Shown: in pieces, positions 22,605-33,342 of the stretch
Layout of the letters: each line of letters starts with the position of its first letter
How positions within the stretch are numbered: the first letter of the stretch is position 1
NCBI GenBank assembly: GCA_947502595.1
Contig: CANNAM010000003.1
Span: 186,001 to 250,000 of the forward strand
Source of the DNA: an uncultured Marinicella sp.
GTDB lineage: Bacteria > Pseudomonadota > Gammaproteobacteria > Xanthomonadales > Marinicellaceae
Length of the DNA: 64,000 nucleotides
Direction: 5' to 3'
Made by a program: the position numbers and the translations under genes
Notes under the pieces: model-generated
The model's input: only the letters and a program-made list of their open reading frames with translations
Told to the model about the DNA's origin: nothing
The model's database searches: none

Positions 22605-24008
22605 ATGAGCGATAAAATTTTAAATTTAATTAAAGACGAAAACATTGATTTTGTTGATCTGCGTTTTTGTGACACCATTGGCAAAGAACATCACCTCACA
22701 ATGCCGATTTCCCAAGTAGATGAAGAACTGTTTGAAGACGGTAAAATGTTTGACGGATCATCAATTGCTGGCTGGAAAGGCATCAATGAATCTGACATGG
22801 TACTGATGCCTGTACCTGACACCGCATTTATCGACCCATTCAGCCAATACCCAACCTTGGTCATCCGTTGTGATATCTTGGAGCCCAACACCATGCAAGG
22901 TTATGAACGTGACCCACGTTCAATTGCTAAACGCGCTGAAGCATACTTGCAACAAACCGGTGTGGCGGATACCGCTTTTTTCGGCCCAGAACCTGAGTTT
23001 TTTGTGTTTGACGGCATCAGCTGGAATACCGATGCGCACAATTGCCGTTATGAGATTTACTCTAGAGAAGGTGCTTGGGAGTCAGGTTCTGATGCCAAAG
23101 AAAATTCAGGCCACAGACCTCGACTCAAAGGCGGCTACTTTCCTGTCCCACCCGTAGATTCTTTGAACGACTTGCGCTCGGCCATGTGTAAAGTAATGCA
23201 AGACATGGGATTGGAAATTGAAGTCCACCACCATGAAGTTGGCACCGCTGGTCAGTGTGAAATTGGGGCTAAATTCAATACCTTGGTGAAAAAAGCCGAT
23301 GAAGTGATGATGATGAAGTACGCCATTCACAACGTCGCTCATGATTATGGTTATACCGCTACTTTTATGCCCAAACCCGTGGTTGGTGATAACGGCAGTG
23401 GCATGCACGTTCACCAATCGTTAACTAAAGATGGGAACAACTTATTCACTGGTGATGGATATGGTGGCTTGTCAGAAACGGCTTTACATTATATTGGCGG
23501 CATCTTTAAACATGCCCGCGCCTTGAATGCTTTTGCCAACCCTTCAACCAACTCATATAAACGTTTGGTGCCCGGTTTTGAAGCCCCAGTGATGCTGGCT
23601 TATTCTGCAAAAAACCGTTCCGCTTCAATCCGCATACCGTTCGTGAACAACCCCAAAGCACGGCGCATAGAAATTCGATTTGGTGACCCTATGGGTAACC
23701 CTTATCTGATGTTTGCAGCCATGATGATGGCTGGTCTTGATGGCATTAAAAACAAAATAGACCCAGGTTCAGCGATGGATAAAGACTTGTACGACTTACC
23801 CCCAGAAGAAGCCAAGGACATTCCGACTGTATGTCATTCATTGGATCAGGCTTTAGAAGCATTAGATAAGGACCGAGATTTCTTGAAAGCTGGCGGGGTG
23901 TTCACTGATGATGTGATTGACGGCTTCATTGGGATAAAAATGGCTGAAGTAAACCGCATCAGGATGGCCACCCATCCAGTTGAGTTTGACATGTACTATT
24001 CACTGTAA
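22605..24008 (+). CDS. glnA: Glutamine synthetase type I (GSI-beta)
   Basis: ATP-dependent synthesis of glutamine from glutamate and ammonium. The 467 residues match GlnA of enterobacteria. Visible blocks are [59 protein letters not shown] and RIEIRFGDP. The adenylylation Tyr is in [11 protein letters not shown], so activity is probably adjusted by GlnE and P-II (glnB is 18 kb away). No ntrBC follows; mscL comes next instead. I looked for a sigma-54 promoter upstream and found no acceptable GG-N10-GC. Confidence 0.97.
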   Translation: MSDKILNLIKDENIDFVDLRFCDTIGKEHHLTMPISQVDEELFEDGKMFDGSSIAGWKGINESDMVLMPVPDTAFIDPFSQYPTLVIRCDILEPNTMQGYERDPRSIAKRAEAYLQQTGVADTAFFGPEPEFFVFDGISWNTDAHNCRYEIYSREGAWESGSDAKENSGHRPRLKGGYFPVPPVDSLNDLRSAMCKVMQDMGLEIEVHHHEVGTAGQCEIGAKFNTLVKKADEVMMMKYAIHNVAHDYGYTATFMPKPVVGDNGSGMHVHQSLTKDGNNLFTGDGYGGLSETALHYIGGIFKHARALNAFANPSTNSYKRLVPGFEAPVMLAYSAKNRSASIRIPFVNNPKARRIEIRFGDPMGNPYLMFAAMMMAGLDGIKNKIDPGSAMDKDLYDLPPEEAKDIPTVCHSLDQALEALDKDRDFLKAGGVFTDDVIDGFIGIKMAEVNRIRMATHPVEFDMYYSL

Positions 24009-24029
24009 ACCTGATAACTCCAAAAAACA

Positions 24030-24058
24030 AAGCCAGCGTTTAATGACAACACTGGCTT
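24030..24058 (+). terminator. Hairpin after glnA
   Basis: AAGCCAG and CTGGCTT form a 7-bp stem, extended by GTT/AAC after one mismatch. It is 22 bases after the glnA stop but has no long T-run, so termination may be partial. Confidence 0.5.
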
Positions 24059-24145
24059 GTTGACAAGTTTTAACAAAAAACCATCACTCAAGCTTATAAA
24101 ATTTGTTTACAATCATTACACTTGTAATTCATAGAGGAGAAATTT

Positions 24146-24550
24146 ATGGGAATGATGTCAGAATTTAAAAAGTTCGCCATTAAAGGCAATGTCATGGACA
24201 TGGCTGTCGGTATCATCATTGGTGCCGCTTTTGGTAAAATTGTTGCGTCTTTTGTCAGTGGAGTAATGATGCCACCATTGGGACTGTTGATTGGTGGGGT
24301 TGATTTTTCGGAATTGGCTTTGGTGTTAAAACCGGCCACTGAAACAGCTGAGGCGGTGACCATCCAATGGGGTGCTTTTGTACAAACCAGCATCGACTTC
24401 TTGATTGTGGCTTTTGCGGTTTTTATGGTGGTTAAAGCCATGAATAATCTTAAAAAGAAGGAAGAAGAAGCACCAGCAGAACCACCTAAACCTTCCAATG
24501 AAGAAGTGTTACTCAAAGAAATCAGAGATTTATTGAAAGAAAAAGCCTGA
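24146..24550 (+). CDS. mscL: Large-conductance mechanosensitive channel MscL
   Basis: Homopentameric inner-membrane safety valve opening near lytic tension. The 134-residue product shows [28 protein letters not shown], the pore-lining first helix, and a second helix ([18 protein letters not shown]). A charged C-terminal bundle ends in [13 protein letters not shown]. An AGAGGAG site lies upstream of ATG 24146. It is a single-gene unit between glnA and msrC with a hairpin after it. Confidence 0.96.
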   Translation: MGMMSEFKKFAIKGNVMDMAVGIIIGAAFGKIVASFVSGVMMPPLGLLIGGVDFSELALVLKPATETAEAVTIQWGAFVQTSIDFLIVAFAVFMVVKAMNNLKKKEEEAPAEPPKPSNEEVLLKEIRDLLKEKA

Positions 24551-24605
24551 TTATTCTCATCAAAGCGCCTGCCAAGGTAGTTTGCTAATATCAGCTTGTA
24601 TTATG

Positions 24606-24634
24606 AAGCTCAGACCTTATCTCTGGGCTTTATT
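24606..24634 (+). terminator. Terminator after mscL
   Basis: AAGCTCAGA and TCTGGGCTT (one G-U pair) form a 9-bp stem with a 7-base loop, followed by TATTT. Its position between mscL and msrC supports separate transcripts. Confidence 0.65.
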
Positions 24635-24659
24635 TCAGGCTTAACTCAGCCATAATACA

Positions 24660-25130
24660 ATGTCAAAAAATACAGAAAACAACCATTCATTGCTACTCAA
24701 ACAACTGTCTGCTTTACTCTCAAATGAAACTGACTTACTGGCCAATGCGGCCAATTTAGCCGCCTTTTTGTATCACAACTTAGACCAAGTCAACTGGCTG
24801 GGGTTTTATTTTCAACAAGGTGATGAATTGGTGCTGGGCCCGTTCCATGGTCAACCGGCATGTACCCGCTTAAAAATTGGCCAGGGTGTGTGTGGCACAG
24901 CCTTTGCCAAGCAGTCCACCGAATTGGTTGAAGACGTGCATGCTTTTGCTGGCCATGTGGTCTGTGATGCAGCTTCAGAATCAGAATGTGTGGTACCGTT
25001 TTATACAGCGCACATCAATGGTGTATTGGATGTAGACAGTCCAATAAAAAATCGATTCACGGCGGCAGACAAAGCGTTTTTTGAGGCTGTGGTCGAAATT
25101 TTTAAACAATCCATTCACCAGCATGTGTAA
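24660..25130 (+). CDS. msrC: Free methionine-(R)-sulfoxide reductase (GAF-domain MsrC)
   Basis: Reduces free L-methionine-(R)-sulfoxide with thioredoxin. The 156-residue protein is one GAF domain with the family pattern NWLGFYF, LVLGPFHGQPACTRL, GQGVCGTAF and a third Cys in SESECVVPF. Those three cysteines correspond to the catalytic and resolving positions of fRMsr enzymes. A typical YeaZ-like or signalling GAF would lack them. It is transcribed alone or with the following small gene. Confidence 0.92.
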   Translation: MSKNTENNHSLLLKQLSALLSNETDLLANAANLAAFLYHNLDQVNWLGFYFQQGDELVLGPFHGQPACTRLKIGQGVCGTAFAKQSTELVEDVHAFAGHVVCDAASESECVVPFYTAHINGVLDVDSPIKNRFTAADKAFFEAVVEIFKQSIHQHV

Positions 25131-25222
25131 CTGCTGTTTATTGAGTAAGTGATGGTGGCTTTACTGGCGGTTCTGCAGTTTTTGTTGCAAATTACAAACA
25201 GCAAAAAATGACCTAAGGCCTA

Positions 25223-25251
25223 TTCAATGCAAATCCATCACGCTATATAAT
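25223..25251 (+). promoter_or_regulatory. Candidate promoter for the small gene at 25282
   Basis: TTCAAT (25223-25228), a 17-base spacer and a perfect TATAAT (25246-25251) lie about 30 bases before the start codon. The -35 is weak but the -10 is consensus. Confidence 0.5.
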
Positions 25252-25281
25252 CATTGAACAGTAAATTCACTCAGGACTACC

Positions 25282-25695
25282 ATGGCCCAACCAGAAGATT
25301 TAAATTCCAGAACCGAAGTGGTTCGAGACACCATCGTTTTACAACTTAAATTAATTGTAGATGGTTTACGTGACTTGGCATTGATGCCAATTTGTTTGCT
25401 TGCAGCCATCCTCGGATTACTGAAACATTCAGAACAACCGGGCCGTTATATGTACCGTATGCTCAGCTATGGACGCCTGACTGAAAAATGGATTGGTTTA
25501 TTTGATGATGCCGATAAAGACCAAATGGAACCTATAAAGTACGAAGGTAAAAACTTTGATGATTTGATTGTCCGCACCCAAACCGCATTTGAATCAAAAT
25601 ACGTTGATCCTGAAAAAAAGGAACAGTTGATTCAAAAACTCAACGAAGCACTGAATGACATCAACGGCAAAGTCAATCACAAGAAGCCAACTTAA
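25282..25695 (+). CDS. Conserved-looking hypothetical protein with one hydrophobic segment
   Basis: I do not recognise the family. The 137-residue product has a hydrophobic stretch (about residues 32-48, LALMPICLLAAILGLLK) flanked by charged helices, and a charged C-terminal part rich in Lys, Asp and Glu. It could be a peripheral or single-pass inner-membrane protein. It has its own promoter candidate and ends in a hairpin shared with the convergent kinase gene. Codon use looks like its neighbours, and the frame is intact, so I consider it a real gene. Confidence 0.75.
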   Translation: MAQPEDLNSRTEVVRDTIVLQLKLIVDGLRDLALMPICLLAAILGLLKHSEQPGRYMYRMLSYGRLTEKWIGLFDDADKDQMEPIKYEGKNFDDLIVRTQTAFESKYVDPEKKEQLIQKLNEALNDINGKVNHKKPT

Positions 25696-25725
25696 GTGCT
25701 TAAATAGTTTTCGTATACACTTAAG
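25691..25725. terminator. Hairpin between convergent genes
   Basis: CTTAAGTG (25691-25698) and CACTTAAG (25718-25725) are complementary and overlap the stop codons of both converging genes. The loop is 19 bases and there is no strong U-tract. It could attenuate both transcripts. Confidence 0.4.
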
Positions 25726-28700
25726 CCTCACAGTTAACTACTGTCATCAGCTCAACTAATTTGAATGGTTTGGTAATTAAATGGTCTATTTGGCTTTGTT
25801 CACACATGGCACGTAAATCTGCTGATAAATCTGCTGTCATGATAACTGTTTTGGTGTGTACATTTTGGTGTCGACAAGCTTCAATGAACTCAATACCAGT
25901 TAGATCTGGTAAATGGTAATCAACCAGCATTAAATCATAAGCCGTGTTGCTGATTCCAGCCAAAGCATGATTGGCATCATCAAATATATCGACCATATGA
26001 CCCTCTTTTTCCAGCAGCTCCAGGAGTAATTGTTGGTTAATGGGATTGTCTTCTACCACCAATATATGTAGTGGTTGCTGCTCATTTCCCGCTTTGATCA
26101 TGTAATCAATTTCTTCTGCCTTATTGCGAAACAATTTCTTGATTGTTTCCGCTGTAAATGGCAGGTCAATGGTTCTGAAAATGCCGGCTTGGTTGCATTG
26201 ATTTTGGTGGCGTTTTTGCAGCAAATAAACAGGTTTTAGGTTCCTGTTGGCTTCGATAATTTGCTCGGTATAATCAATTTCTTCATCATTAAACACAAAC
26301 AATGCATCCCAGGTTGTGGTGCCATTTTCCACTGCTTGAATACCTACAGAACCCAAACAATACGTTAAACACTGTTTAATCCCAGGGTGTTGACAAAGTA
26401 CTTTTACTTGATTGCGAACATCCTCTGTTTCAGCCTTCGACTCAGCTTCATTCAGTGGTATTTGACAACTAACAGTTGTGCCCACATTCAATTCACTTTG
26501 AATTTCAATACTACCGCCCATTTTTTCAACCAACTGTTTAACAATGCTTAAACCAAGCCCTGTACCACCATACTTACGGGTGATTGAGCTGTCGACTTGA
26601 GTGAATGGTTCGAATAGATTATCCAATAAATCAGCTTCAATGCCGATGCCAGTGTCACTGACTACCAACTCAAACAAGCCCCCTTGATCAACCAACTTCA
26701 ACTCAATACTGACTTCACCAGCAGCTGTGAATTTAAAAGCATTGTTCAAAAGGTTCATCATGACCTGTTTAAGCCGCACAGAATCTGCCATCTGCATGGG
26801 CTCTAAATCTGCTGCAAAATCAAACCAAAACAGAATTTTTTTGTTTTTAGCCACAGATACAAATGATTTGACCACCTCATCCATCAACTTTTGTAAATTA
26901 ATTGGACGACATTCTAAGTGTAATTCTCCCGCTTCAATTTTCGACAAATCTAAAATGTCATTGATGATATGCAACAGGTGCTCACCGGATTCTGCCACAG
27001 CACTGGCATACAGCAGTTGTTCACTGTCCAATGCAGTTTCGAGTAACAGTTCATTCATGCCCAAAATACCACTCATGGGTGTCCTGACTTCATGGGAAAC
27101 TTGTGCCAAAAAATCACTTTTGGCTTGATTAGAAGCATTGGCTTGTTGCGCCAAATCATTGACCGCTTCAAATAACCGAGCATTTTCTAACGCCAAAGCT
27201 GATTGGGTGGCATAAGCTTGTGCCAGACTGATGTCGGTTTGATTGAATGAGCCTTGTTTGCGCGTTAATTCAAGCAACCCCAAACGCTCAGCTGAAAGAC
27301 TGAACAATACCGACAGCGTTTCACCATGAACTGTTGATTCAATTTGATGCCGCTGTTGTCGTTCATACATTTTCAACGCCCGCGCTCCCAGGGCATTTTT
27401 TTCAAGTGTACTCAACGCCACATCACTGAAAATTTGATAGTGATTCTCGCTGTTCCAATAGCTGACTTCGATTTGATCGGCTTTAATTTTTTCGCGAATC
27501 AATTGCTTGATTTTTTCTAACAACTGACCAATGTCCAAAGCACTTACCAATGATGTGGTCAGTGACAATTGTGACTCAGCAAAAGCTTGCTTTTCATTGG
27601 CTTGGCATATCCTGGCATTGTACTGCCAACGCTTACGCAACAGAAAAAACACCAAAACCAAAAGCATACCGCCAATCATTGCATACAGCCCATAAGCTTG
27701 TTGGCTCTTCCAAGGTGGTGCAGCCACCTTAAAGGCATAGCTGACTGGTTCGGACCAATCACTGCTTCGCACTTTACCTCTGACTGAAAACTCATAATCA
27801 CCAGGCGTTAATTGGTGAAAGGTCAATTGGTTCTGAGCCTTGATGTCTTCCCAAGGTGAACTGGAGTTGATTCTGTACTGATATTGCTGACTTTCAGGGT
27901 CATTGAAAGACAACAGCTGGTAATTAAAAGCCAAGCTGCCATAGTTAAAAGGTAAGGCTGTGGTTGTCGATACAGGGTCACCATTCAAGGTGATTTTTTG
28001 TAATTCTATATGAGGCTTATTGGTGGCTTGCTTGCCTGTCTCACCTTTGACTTGTAACAGGCCAGCTTCGCTGAAAATAACTATTGATTGATCGTACATT
28101 TTTTCAACAGCGACCACATAATTACTGGGTAGATTATCAGCCACTGAAAACCGTTTCTCAACTTCTATTGTATCTGGGTTAACCACCATTACGCCACTTT
28201 CTGAAGTCAGCCATAACGCGCCATCAATGACTTTTATGTCGTGAGCAAAATCTTTAGATATCAATGCGTTAATTGCTGCTGTGTCTTGATGAACCAAGGC
28301 CCCTTCATTGACAGCATATTCCAACAACTTACCGTTGGCTAGTAGCCATATTTGGTTACCTTGTGAGTTGATACTGATGCCACTGAAGCCCTCATTCGAT
28401 TCAATCAAAGTGGTTAACTTCATGCTTTGCGCATCAAATTTTTCCAGCCCCCTGTTGCCAATTAACCAAAACTGACCATCTGGCCCAATGATTTGTCCAT
28501 GCAATGTGTTATTCAATAACGTTTCTGCATACTTATTAACTGACAAATCTAATTTATTGATGCTGTATAAGCTGGACTCACCATATACAGTAAAATACAT
28601 CAACTGATTGGTTTCGAATACACCAGTAATTCCGCCTTGAATCAATTCATCTAAGATTGCCTCAAACATCTGAGTGGCTGGATCATAGACAAAAATACCA

Positions 28701-30058
28701 TCCACCGCAGCCACCCATAATCGATAGTCGCGGTCTTGGTAAAGGCCCAAAACTGAACCAGGCAAATTATGCGTATGATCATAGTATTGGATTAAGCTGA
28801 ATTGACCTTTTTGATAACGATAAACCGAAAGACTCTCTTCACCACTGTTGTAAAACCAAAACGAATCATCCAAGTTTGAATGGTCACTCATGACGTATTC
28901 AATTCGATTGTCAGCCTGACTTAAATCCTTGAACGGTAAATAGATATCGTGTTGGCTCCAGTTGTGGTTCAGCTTAACCACCCCTTGTTCATCGGTGGCC
29001 ACCCAAATGTTGTGCTCTTGATCTTCGTACACTGAACGGATATTAAAATCATGGGTTTGCGGCTTACCACGTTGAATGAATTTAATTGCCACAATTTGAT
29101 TGTTGTTAAATAAAACCAACCCTTTGCGGGTGGCCAACCACAAATTACCTTGCGAATCAGCCGTTATGTTTTTAACTGTCAGCGATTCACCCATTAAAGC
29201 CGTGATGTGTGCTTCGGTTATCATCAATTCAAACTGTGCTTTTTGCTGATTGAACCGGTACACCCCTTGATAACCTGCTGCATAAATTGTATTGGCTGGA
29301 TCAATTGATAAACTGAAAATTCTCGCGGTTTTATTATCAGTGGCATCGAACTCAATGGAGAATGTTTCAGCAGTTTCAGTGTCTGGATCTATTTTCAGGA
29401 CTTTACCCTCCAAAGTGGCCACCCAAATAAAACCCTCTGCATCTATTTTACTGTCGAAAAAACGCACCGAAGTTAACCATTCTGTTTCATCTGGCTGGTA
29501 ATGTTTGAAAGTATCAGTGGCTGGATCAAACACCGAAATACCATGATCGAACTGAAAAATCCAAACCTTGTCATGGCGGTCTGAATTGATTGAGAACACC
29601 ACCGGATGTTCAATTCCATCAGCTATACCTTCGCCCACTGGCAGCAACGTAAATTGGCCTGATTGACGACTGTACCTGGCTAAACCCACATTATTTAGAC
29701 TCAACCAAATATCGGTTTCAGTACCGTGAAATGAAGAAATTTCATGTGCAGGTAAGTCATGAGCAGCTAATGTATCTTGCTTGAAATTAACAAAGTCTTG
29801 GCTGTCAAATTGACTTAAGCCACTGTGGGTGCCAAACCACAAATACCCCGCTTGGTCTTGCTCAATTTGAGTGACTTTATTACCTGCTAAACCTTCATAC
29901 ACATCATAAATAGTGATGTTCACAAATTTTTGATGTAGCGGCTCAGCGGCAGGATCACTGCTGCTGATCATCACCAAAAATAACCAGCCAAAAGCCTTCA
30001 TCAGCAACCCAGCTGCACTGATCTGAGTTGCATTCCTGTTTCTGTGTTGTACCGCCAT
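25721..30058 (-). CDS. Hybrid two-component sensor kinase with propeller-type periplasmic sensor
   Basis: A 1445-residue membrane sensor. After a signal/anchor region (about 20-36) come many Reg_prop-type repeats (for example [43 protein letters not shown]) forming beta-propellers to about 690. A Y_Y_Y-type domain (to about 775) and one transmembrane helix (about 785-808) follow. Cytoplasmic parts are a GAF-like domain (about 830-960), HisKA with phospho-His in [10 protein letters not shown] (about 991), an HATPase ([27 protein letters not shown]) and a receiver (about 1325-1445; phospho-Asp in [10 protein letters not shown]). Between ATPase and receiver is a region that looks like a degenerate receiver. 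No partner regulator gene is adjacent. The propeller type is often linked to polysaccharide sensing, but no sugar genes are here. Confidence 0.92.
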   Translation of the reverse strand: MAVQHRNRNATQISAAGLLMKAFGWLFLVMISSSDPAAEPLHQKFVNITIYDVYEGLAGNKVTQIEQDQAGYLWFGTHSGLSQFDSQDFVNFKQDTLAAHDLPAHEISSFHGTETDIWLSLNNVGLARYSRQSGQFTLLPVGEGIADGIEHPVVFSINSDRHDKVWIFQFDHGISVFDPATDTFKHYQPDETEWLTSVRFFDSKIDAEGFIWVATLEGKVLKIDPDTETAETFSIEFDATDNKTARIFSLSIDPANTIYAAGYQGVYRFNQQKAQFELMITEAHITALMGESLTVKNITADSQGNLWLATRKGLVLFNNNQIVAIKFIQRGKPQTHDFNIRSVYEDQEHNIWVATDEQGVVKLNHNWSQHDIYLPFKDLSQADNRIEYVMSDHSNLDDSFWFYNSGEESLSVYRYQKGQFSLIQYYDHTHNLPGSVLGLYQDRDYRLWVAAVDGIFVYDPATQMFEAILDELIQGGITGVFETNQLMYFTVYGESSLYSINKLDLSVNKYAETLLNNTLHGQIIGPDGQFWLIGNRGLEKFDAQSMKLTTLIESNEGFSGISINSQGNQIWLLANGKLLEYAVNEGALVHQDTAAINALISKDFAHDIKVIDGALWLTSESGVMVVNPDTIEVEKRFSVADNLPSNYVVAVEKMYDQSIVIFSEAGLLQVKGETGKQATNKPHIELQKITLNGDPVSTTTALPFNYGSLAFNYQLLSFNDPESQQYQYRINSSSPWEDIKAQNQLTFHQLTPGDYEFSVRGKVRSSDWSEPVSYAFKVAAPPWKSQQAYGLYAMIGGMLLVLVFFLLRKRWQYNARICQANEKQAFAESQLSLTTSLVSALDIGQLLEKIKQLIREKIKADQIEVSYWNSENHYQIFSDVALSTLEKNALGARALKMYERQQRHQIESTVHGETLSVLFSLSAERLGLLELTRKQGSFNQTDISLAQAYATQSALALENARLFEAVNDLAQQANASNQAKSDFLAQVSHEVRTPMSGILGMNELLLETALDSEQLLYASAVAESGEHLLHIINDILDLSKIEAGELHLECRPINLQKLMDEVVKSFVSVAKNKKILFWFDFAADLEPMQMADSVRLKQVMMNLLNNAFKFTAAGEVSIELKLVDQGGLFELVVSDTGIGIEADLLDNLFEPFTQVDSSITRKYGGTGLGLSIVKQLVEKMGGSIEIQSELNVGTTVSCQIPLNEAESKAETEDVRNQVKVLCQHPGIKQCLTYCLGSVGIQAVENGTTTWDALFVFNDEEIDYTEQIIEANRNLKPVYLLQKRHQNQCNQAGIFRTIDLPFTAETIKKLFRNKAEEIDYMIKAGNEQQPLHILVVEDNPINQQLLLELLEKEGHMVDIFDDANHALAGISNTAYDLMLVDYHLPDLTGIEFIEACRHQNVHTKTVIMTADLSADLRAMCEQSQIDHLITKPFKLVELMTVVNCEA

Positions 30059-30198
30059 ATGCCGCCTTTAATAAGGTTTAATTTAGTTTAAATCAGCTGT
30101 TTTGATAGGTGTTGCCTTACGACCTGCCTATAAACGAGAGCCTGAACTATCATAACTTAAAAGTTGATTTTTTTCTGAACCCAAGAATTGGTCTGCCA

Positions 30199-30207
30199 TG
30201 CTATAAT
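30199..30207 (+). promoter_or_regulatory. Extended -10 element close to the hotdog gene start
   Basis: TGCTATAAT is an extended -10 (TG-N-TATAAT). It ends 6 bases before ATG 30214, so the transcript would start at or next to the start codon. Confidence 0.45.
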
Positions 30208-30213
30208 TTTGCG

Positions 30214-30702
30214 ATGACTAAAAACCACGAATCAGCGGGCCTAAAACTACTCAAACTCTGGCAAAAATTGCAACACAAGCCGATGGGTAAGTGGCTGTTT
30301 AAAAAAATCATTGCCAACAAAATTCCCTACACCGGCAGCATCAAAGCCGATGTCCAAACTTTGGAACCTGGTCGTTGTGAAGTGTTATTGAAATTTCGTA
30401 AGTCAAATACCAATCATTTGAATTCAGTTCACGCCCTGGCTTTATCAAACCTCGGTGAATTTACCAGTGGCTTGGCGATGATGACTGGATTACCGCCAAC
30501 CATCAGAGGCATTGTTACCAACATCAATACCGAATTCACTAAAAAAGCACGTGGTGACTTGCTGGCTAAAGCCGAAGTACAAATACCAGACGTAACTGAA
30601 CCAAAAACTGAGCACTTAGTACAAGCTCTTATATATGACCAAGACCATGATTTAGTCACTACAGTGACGGTCAAATGGATGCTTTCACCATTACAAAAAT
30701 AA
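30214..30702 (+). CDS. DUF4442-like hotdog-fold protein, possible thioesterase
   Basis: The 162-residue product (from MTKNHESAGL) resembles DUF4442 proteins of the hotdog superfamily. It has a long N-terminal helix, then GRCEVLLKFRKSNTNHLNSVHALALSNLGEFTSG. The conserved N-x2-N-S-V-H-A segment and following helix are typical of the hotdog core. Such proteins are often acyl-CoA thioesterase-like but without proven substrate. I use ATG 30214. An upstream extension to 30109 would place a consensus -10 inside the coding region. paaZ follows 25 bases later. Confidence 0.75.
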   Translation: MTKNHESAGLKLLKLWQKLQHKPMGKWLFKKIIANKIPYTGSIKADVQTLEPGRCEVLLKFRKSNTNHLNSVHALALSNLGEFTSGLAMMTGLPPTIRGIVTNINTEFTKKARGDLLAKAEVQIPDVTEPKTEHLVQALIYDQDHDLVTTVTVKWMLSPLQK

Positions 30703-30727
30703 TTAACCCAAATACTACTGAATAAAT

Positions 30728-32776
30728 ATGAATCAACTCAAAAGTTTTGCTCAAGGACAATGGCACACTGCCAAAGATGGATTTAAAGACTGTAACCACG
30801 CCATCAATGGTCAAGTGATTGCACAGATCTCCAGTACTGGACTGGACTTCTCTGGTATGTTGGACTATGCCAAATCAGTGGGGCAGCCAGCATTGGCAAA
30901 AATGACTTTTCACCAACGTGCACTGATGCTCAAAGAGCTGGCTCTGTACCTGATGTCACGTAAAAAAGAGTTTTACCAGTTGTCTGCAGCCACTGGCGCC
31001 ACCAAACTGGACTCATGGATTGACATTGATGGCGGCATTGGCACTTTATTTGTCTATTCTGGTAAAGGCCGGCGTGAAATGCCTGACCACCACATTTTAC
31101 TTGATGGACCACCTGAGCATATTTCCAAAAATGGTACTTTTTTAGCTCAGCACATTTGCACCTCATTAAAAGGTGTGGCCATACACATCAATGCCTTTAA
31201 TTTTCCATGTTGGGGCATGTTGGAAAAACTGGCTCCAAGCCTATTGGCTGGAGTTCCTGCAATAGTAAAACCAGCTTCTGATACGGCTTATTTAACCGAA
31301 CTGATGTTCCGTGCCATGATTGATTCTGGCGTTTTACCGCCAGGCTCGGTACAACTGATCTGTGGTTCAACTGGTAATTTACTGGACTTATTGAATTGCC
31401 AAGACGTGGTGGCTTTCACAGGCTCTGCCAGCACTGGACAGTACCTTAAATCCAAGCCGAACATCACCCAAAACTCAATCAGATTCACTATGGAAGCTGA
31501 CTCCTTAAACTGTTCAATTTTAACCCCCGATGCCACACCGGAAACGCCTGAGTTTGATTTATACATCCAAGAGGTGGTCAAAGAAATGACGGTTAAATCA
31601 GGGCAAAAGTGTACTGCCATCCGGCGCGCCATAGTGCCATCAGCACTGACTGGAGCGGTGACTGCAGCCATCCATGACGAACTAACCAAAATGGTGGTAG
31701 GCGACCCTGCCCACGCAGGTGTGCAAATGGGCTCATTGGCCAGTCTTGCACAACAGACTGAAGTCAGGGAACGGGTGGCGGAACTGCGACAAAGTTGTGA
31801 TTTATTGTTCGGCGACCCTGAGCACGTGGAAGTGGTCGGTGGGAATGACCAAGACGGCGCTTTTATTTCACCTATTTTACTGCTCAACCCCAAGCCTTTG
31901 GACAATCACATCGCCCATGACGTGGAAGCATTTGGTCCGGTATCTACCCTGATGCCCTACGACACATTAGAAGAAGCTGCACAACTGGCTAATTTGGGTC
32001 AAGGATCCTTGGTGGGTTCCATCTTCGGTTTCAATGATGACAACGTATGTGAACTGGTCAATCAGACCGCCTGTTTTCATGGCCGAATGGTGTTGATTAA
32101 CCGCGATTCTGCTGGTGAATCTTCAGGCCATGGTTCACCCTTGCCGCATCTGGTTCATGGTGGTCCAGGGCGGGCTGGTGGTGGTGAAGAATTGGGTGGT
32201 ATCCGTGGCGTCAAACACTACATGCAAAGAACTGCGATTCAGGGTTCACCGACCACTTTAATGAAATTGACTGATCGCTACATGCCTAAAGCCAAAACCA
32301 CAGCTTCGGTAAAACACCCATTTAAATTACATTACGAAGAACTCACTGTTGGGCAGTCAATCACCACAGACAGCCGGGTCATTACCCTGGCAGATGTTGA
32401 TAATTTCGCCGAACTGTCTGGCGATCACTTTTACGCCCACATGGACGAAGCCGCCGCAAAGCGCAACCCATTTTTTGATGGACGTGTGGTACATGGCTAC
32501 TTCTTGGTTTCAATGGCCGCTGGATTATTTGTTTACCCTGCAGAAGGACCGGTGTTGGCCAATTATGGTTTAGATGATTTGCGTTTCATTGAACCTGTTT
32601 ACCCAGGCGATGAAATCACCATTCAATTAACCTGTAAACAAAAATCCTACCGCCGCGGCAAAGGCTATGGCGAAGTGCGTTGGGACCTACAAGCCAGTAA
32701 CCAAGACGGTGTCGTGGTTGCCGCCTATGATATTTTAACCATGGTGGCTTCAAACACCGAGCCATTTGCTGAATAA
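30728..32776 (+). CDS. paaZ: PaaZ-like aldehyde dehydrogenase / enoyl-CoA hydratase fusion
   Basis: In aerobic phenylacetate degradation PaaZ opens oxepin-CoA with its hydratase domain and oxidises the aldehyde with its ALDH domain. The 682-residue protein has that layout. The ALDH domain covers about 1-520 (cofactor region VKPASDTAYL, FTGSASTG, catalytic Cys in SGQKCTAIRRAIVP). A MaoC-type hotdog hydratase follows (about 540-675; SGDHFYAHMDEAAA, VVHGYFLVSMAAGLF). None of the other paa genes (ring oxygenase paaABCDE, paaK) is nearby. The gene therefore acts alone, or its pathway partners are elsewhere. It sits between a hotdog protein and an acyltransferase. Confidence 0.92.
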   Translation: MNQLKSFAQGQWHTAKDGFKDCNHAINGQVIAQISSTGLDFSGMLDYAKSVGQPALAKMTFHQRALMLKELALYLMSRKKEFYQLSAATGATKLDSWIDIDGGIGTLFVYSGKGRREMPDHHILLDGPPEHISKNGTFLAQHICTSLKGVAIHINAFNFPCWGMLEKLAPSLLAGVPAIVKPASDTAYLTELMFRAMIDSGVLPPGSVQLICGSTGNLLDLLNCQDVVAFTGSASTGQYLKSKPNITQNSIRFTMEADSLNCSILTPDATPETPEFDLYIQEVVKEMTVKSGQKCTAIRRAIVPSALTGAVTAAIHDELTKMVVGDPAHAGVQMGSLASLAQQTEVRERVAELRQSCDLLFGDPEHVEVVGGNDQDGAFISPILLLNPKPLDNHIAHDVEAFGPVSTLMPYDTLEEAAQLANLGQGSLVGSIFGFNDDNVCELVNQTACFHGRMVLINRDSAGESSGHGSPLPHLVHGGPGRAGGGEELGGIRGVKHYMQRTAIQGSPTTLMKLTDRYMPKAKTTASVKHPFKLHYEELTVGQSITTDSRVITLADVDNFAELSGDHFYAHMDEAAAKRNPFFDGRVVHGYFLVSMAAGLFVYPAEGPVLANYGLDDLRFIEPVYPGDEITIQLTCKQKSYRRGKGYGEVRWDLQASNQDGVVVAAYDILTMVASNTEPFAE

Positions 32777-32787
32777 AGGAGAGTAAT

Positions 32788-33342
32788 GTGTCTTGGATTG
32801 CTAAATTTATCCTTAAGATCCTCGGTTGGAAAATAAGCAACGAGTTGCCCGAAGACAAAAAATACATGTTGATTGTCGCACCACATACCAGCAATTGGGA
32901 TTTTCCATTGGGTGTATTGGTCAAGTTCGCAGAAAAACTTAAGCTCAATTATTTAGGTAAAGGCGCTTTATTTGACTCCCCCTTTGGTTGGTTATTTCGC
33001 GCCTTGGGCGGCATTCCTGTGTACCGCAAAAAAAAACTCAATATGGTTGATCAAATGGTCGAACAATTCAACCAACGTGAAGAGATGATATTGGCTATGT
33101 CACCCGAGGGTACCCGTTCATATTTGGCACATTGGAAATCAGGTTTTTACCACATTGCCCACAAAGCAGGCGTACCGATTGCCATGGCAACATTGGACTT
33201 TGGTACCAAAACAGTCAAAACAGGTGGTGCGTTTATGCCTACTGGCGACATCCAAGCCGACATGCAAATCATCCGAGATTTTTATGCCGGCGTTCAAGGC
33301 AAAATCCCTGAGAAGCAAGCCCCTATTCAAGTAAAATCATAA
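32788..33342 (+). CDS. PlsC-like lysophospholipid acyltransferase family protein
   Basis: Membrane-associated acyltransferase of 184 residues that may acylate a lysophospholipid. It has the family His-Asp box as HTSNWD (about residues 33-38) and the EGTR box in MSPEGTRSY (about 107-115). The GTG at 32788 is the start, with AGGAG 6 bases upstream. An overlapping ATG at 32786 is in another frame. It follows paaZ by 11 bases and is probably co-transcribed. It is shorter than typical PlsC (about 240), consistent with the small 'YihG/DUF' subgroup, so the exact substrate is open. Confidence 0.85.
   Translation: MSWIAKFILKILGWKISNELPEDKKYMLIVAPHTSNWDFPLGVLVKFAEKLKLNYLGKGALFDSPFGWLFRALGGIPVYRKKKLNMVDQMVEQFNQREEMILAMSPEGTRSYLAHWKSGFYHIAHKAGVPIAMATLDFGTKTVKTGGAFMPTGDIQADMQIIRDFYAGVQGKIPEKQAPIQVKS

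Noticed and set aside
31288-31905. Long minus-strand frame opposite paaZ
   Set aside because: It is an antisense shadow of the conserved aldehyde dehydrogenase domain with no recognisable motif.
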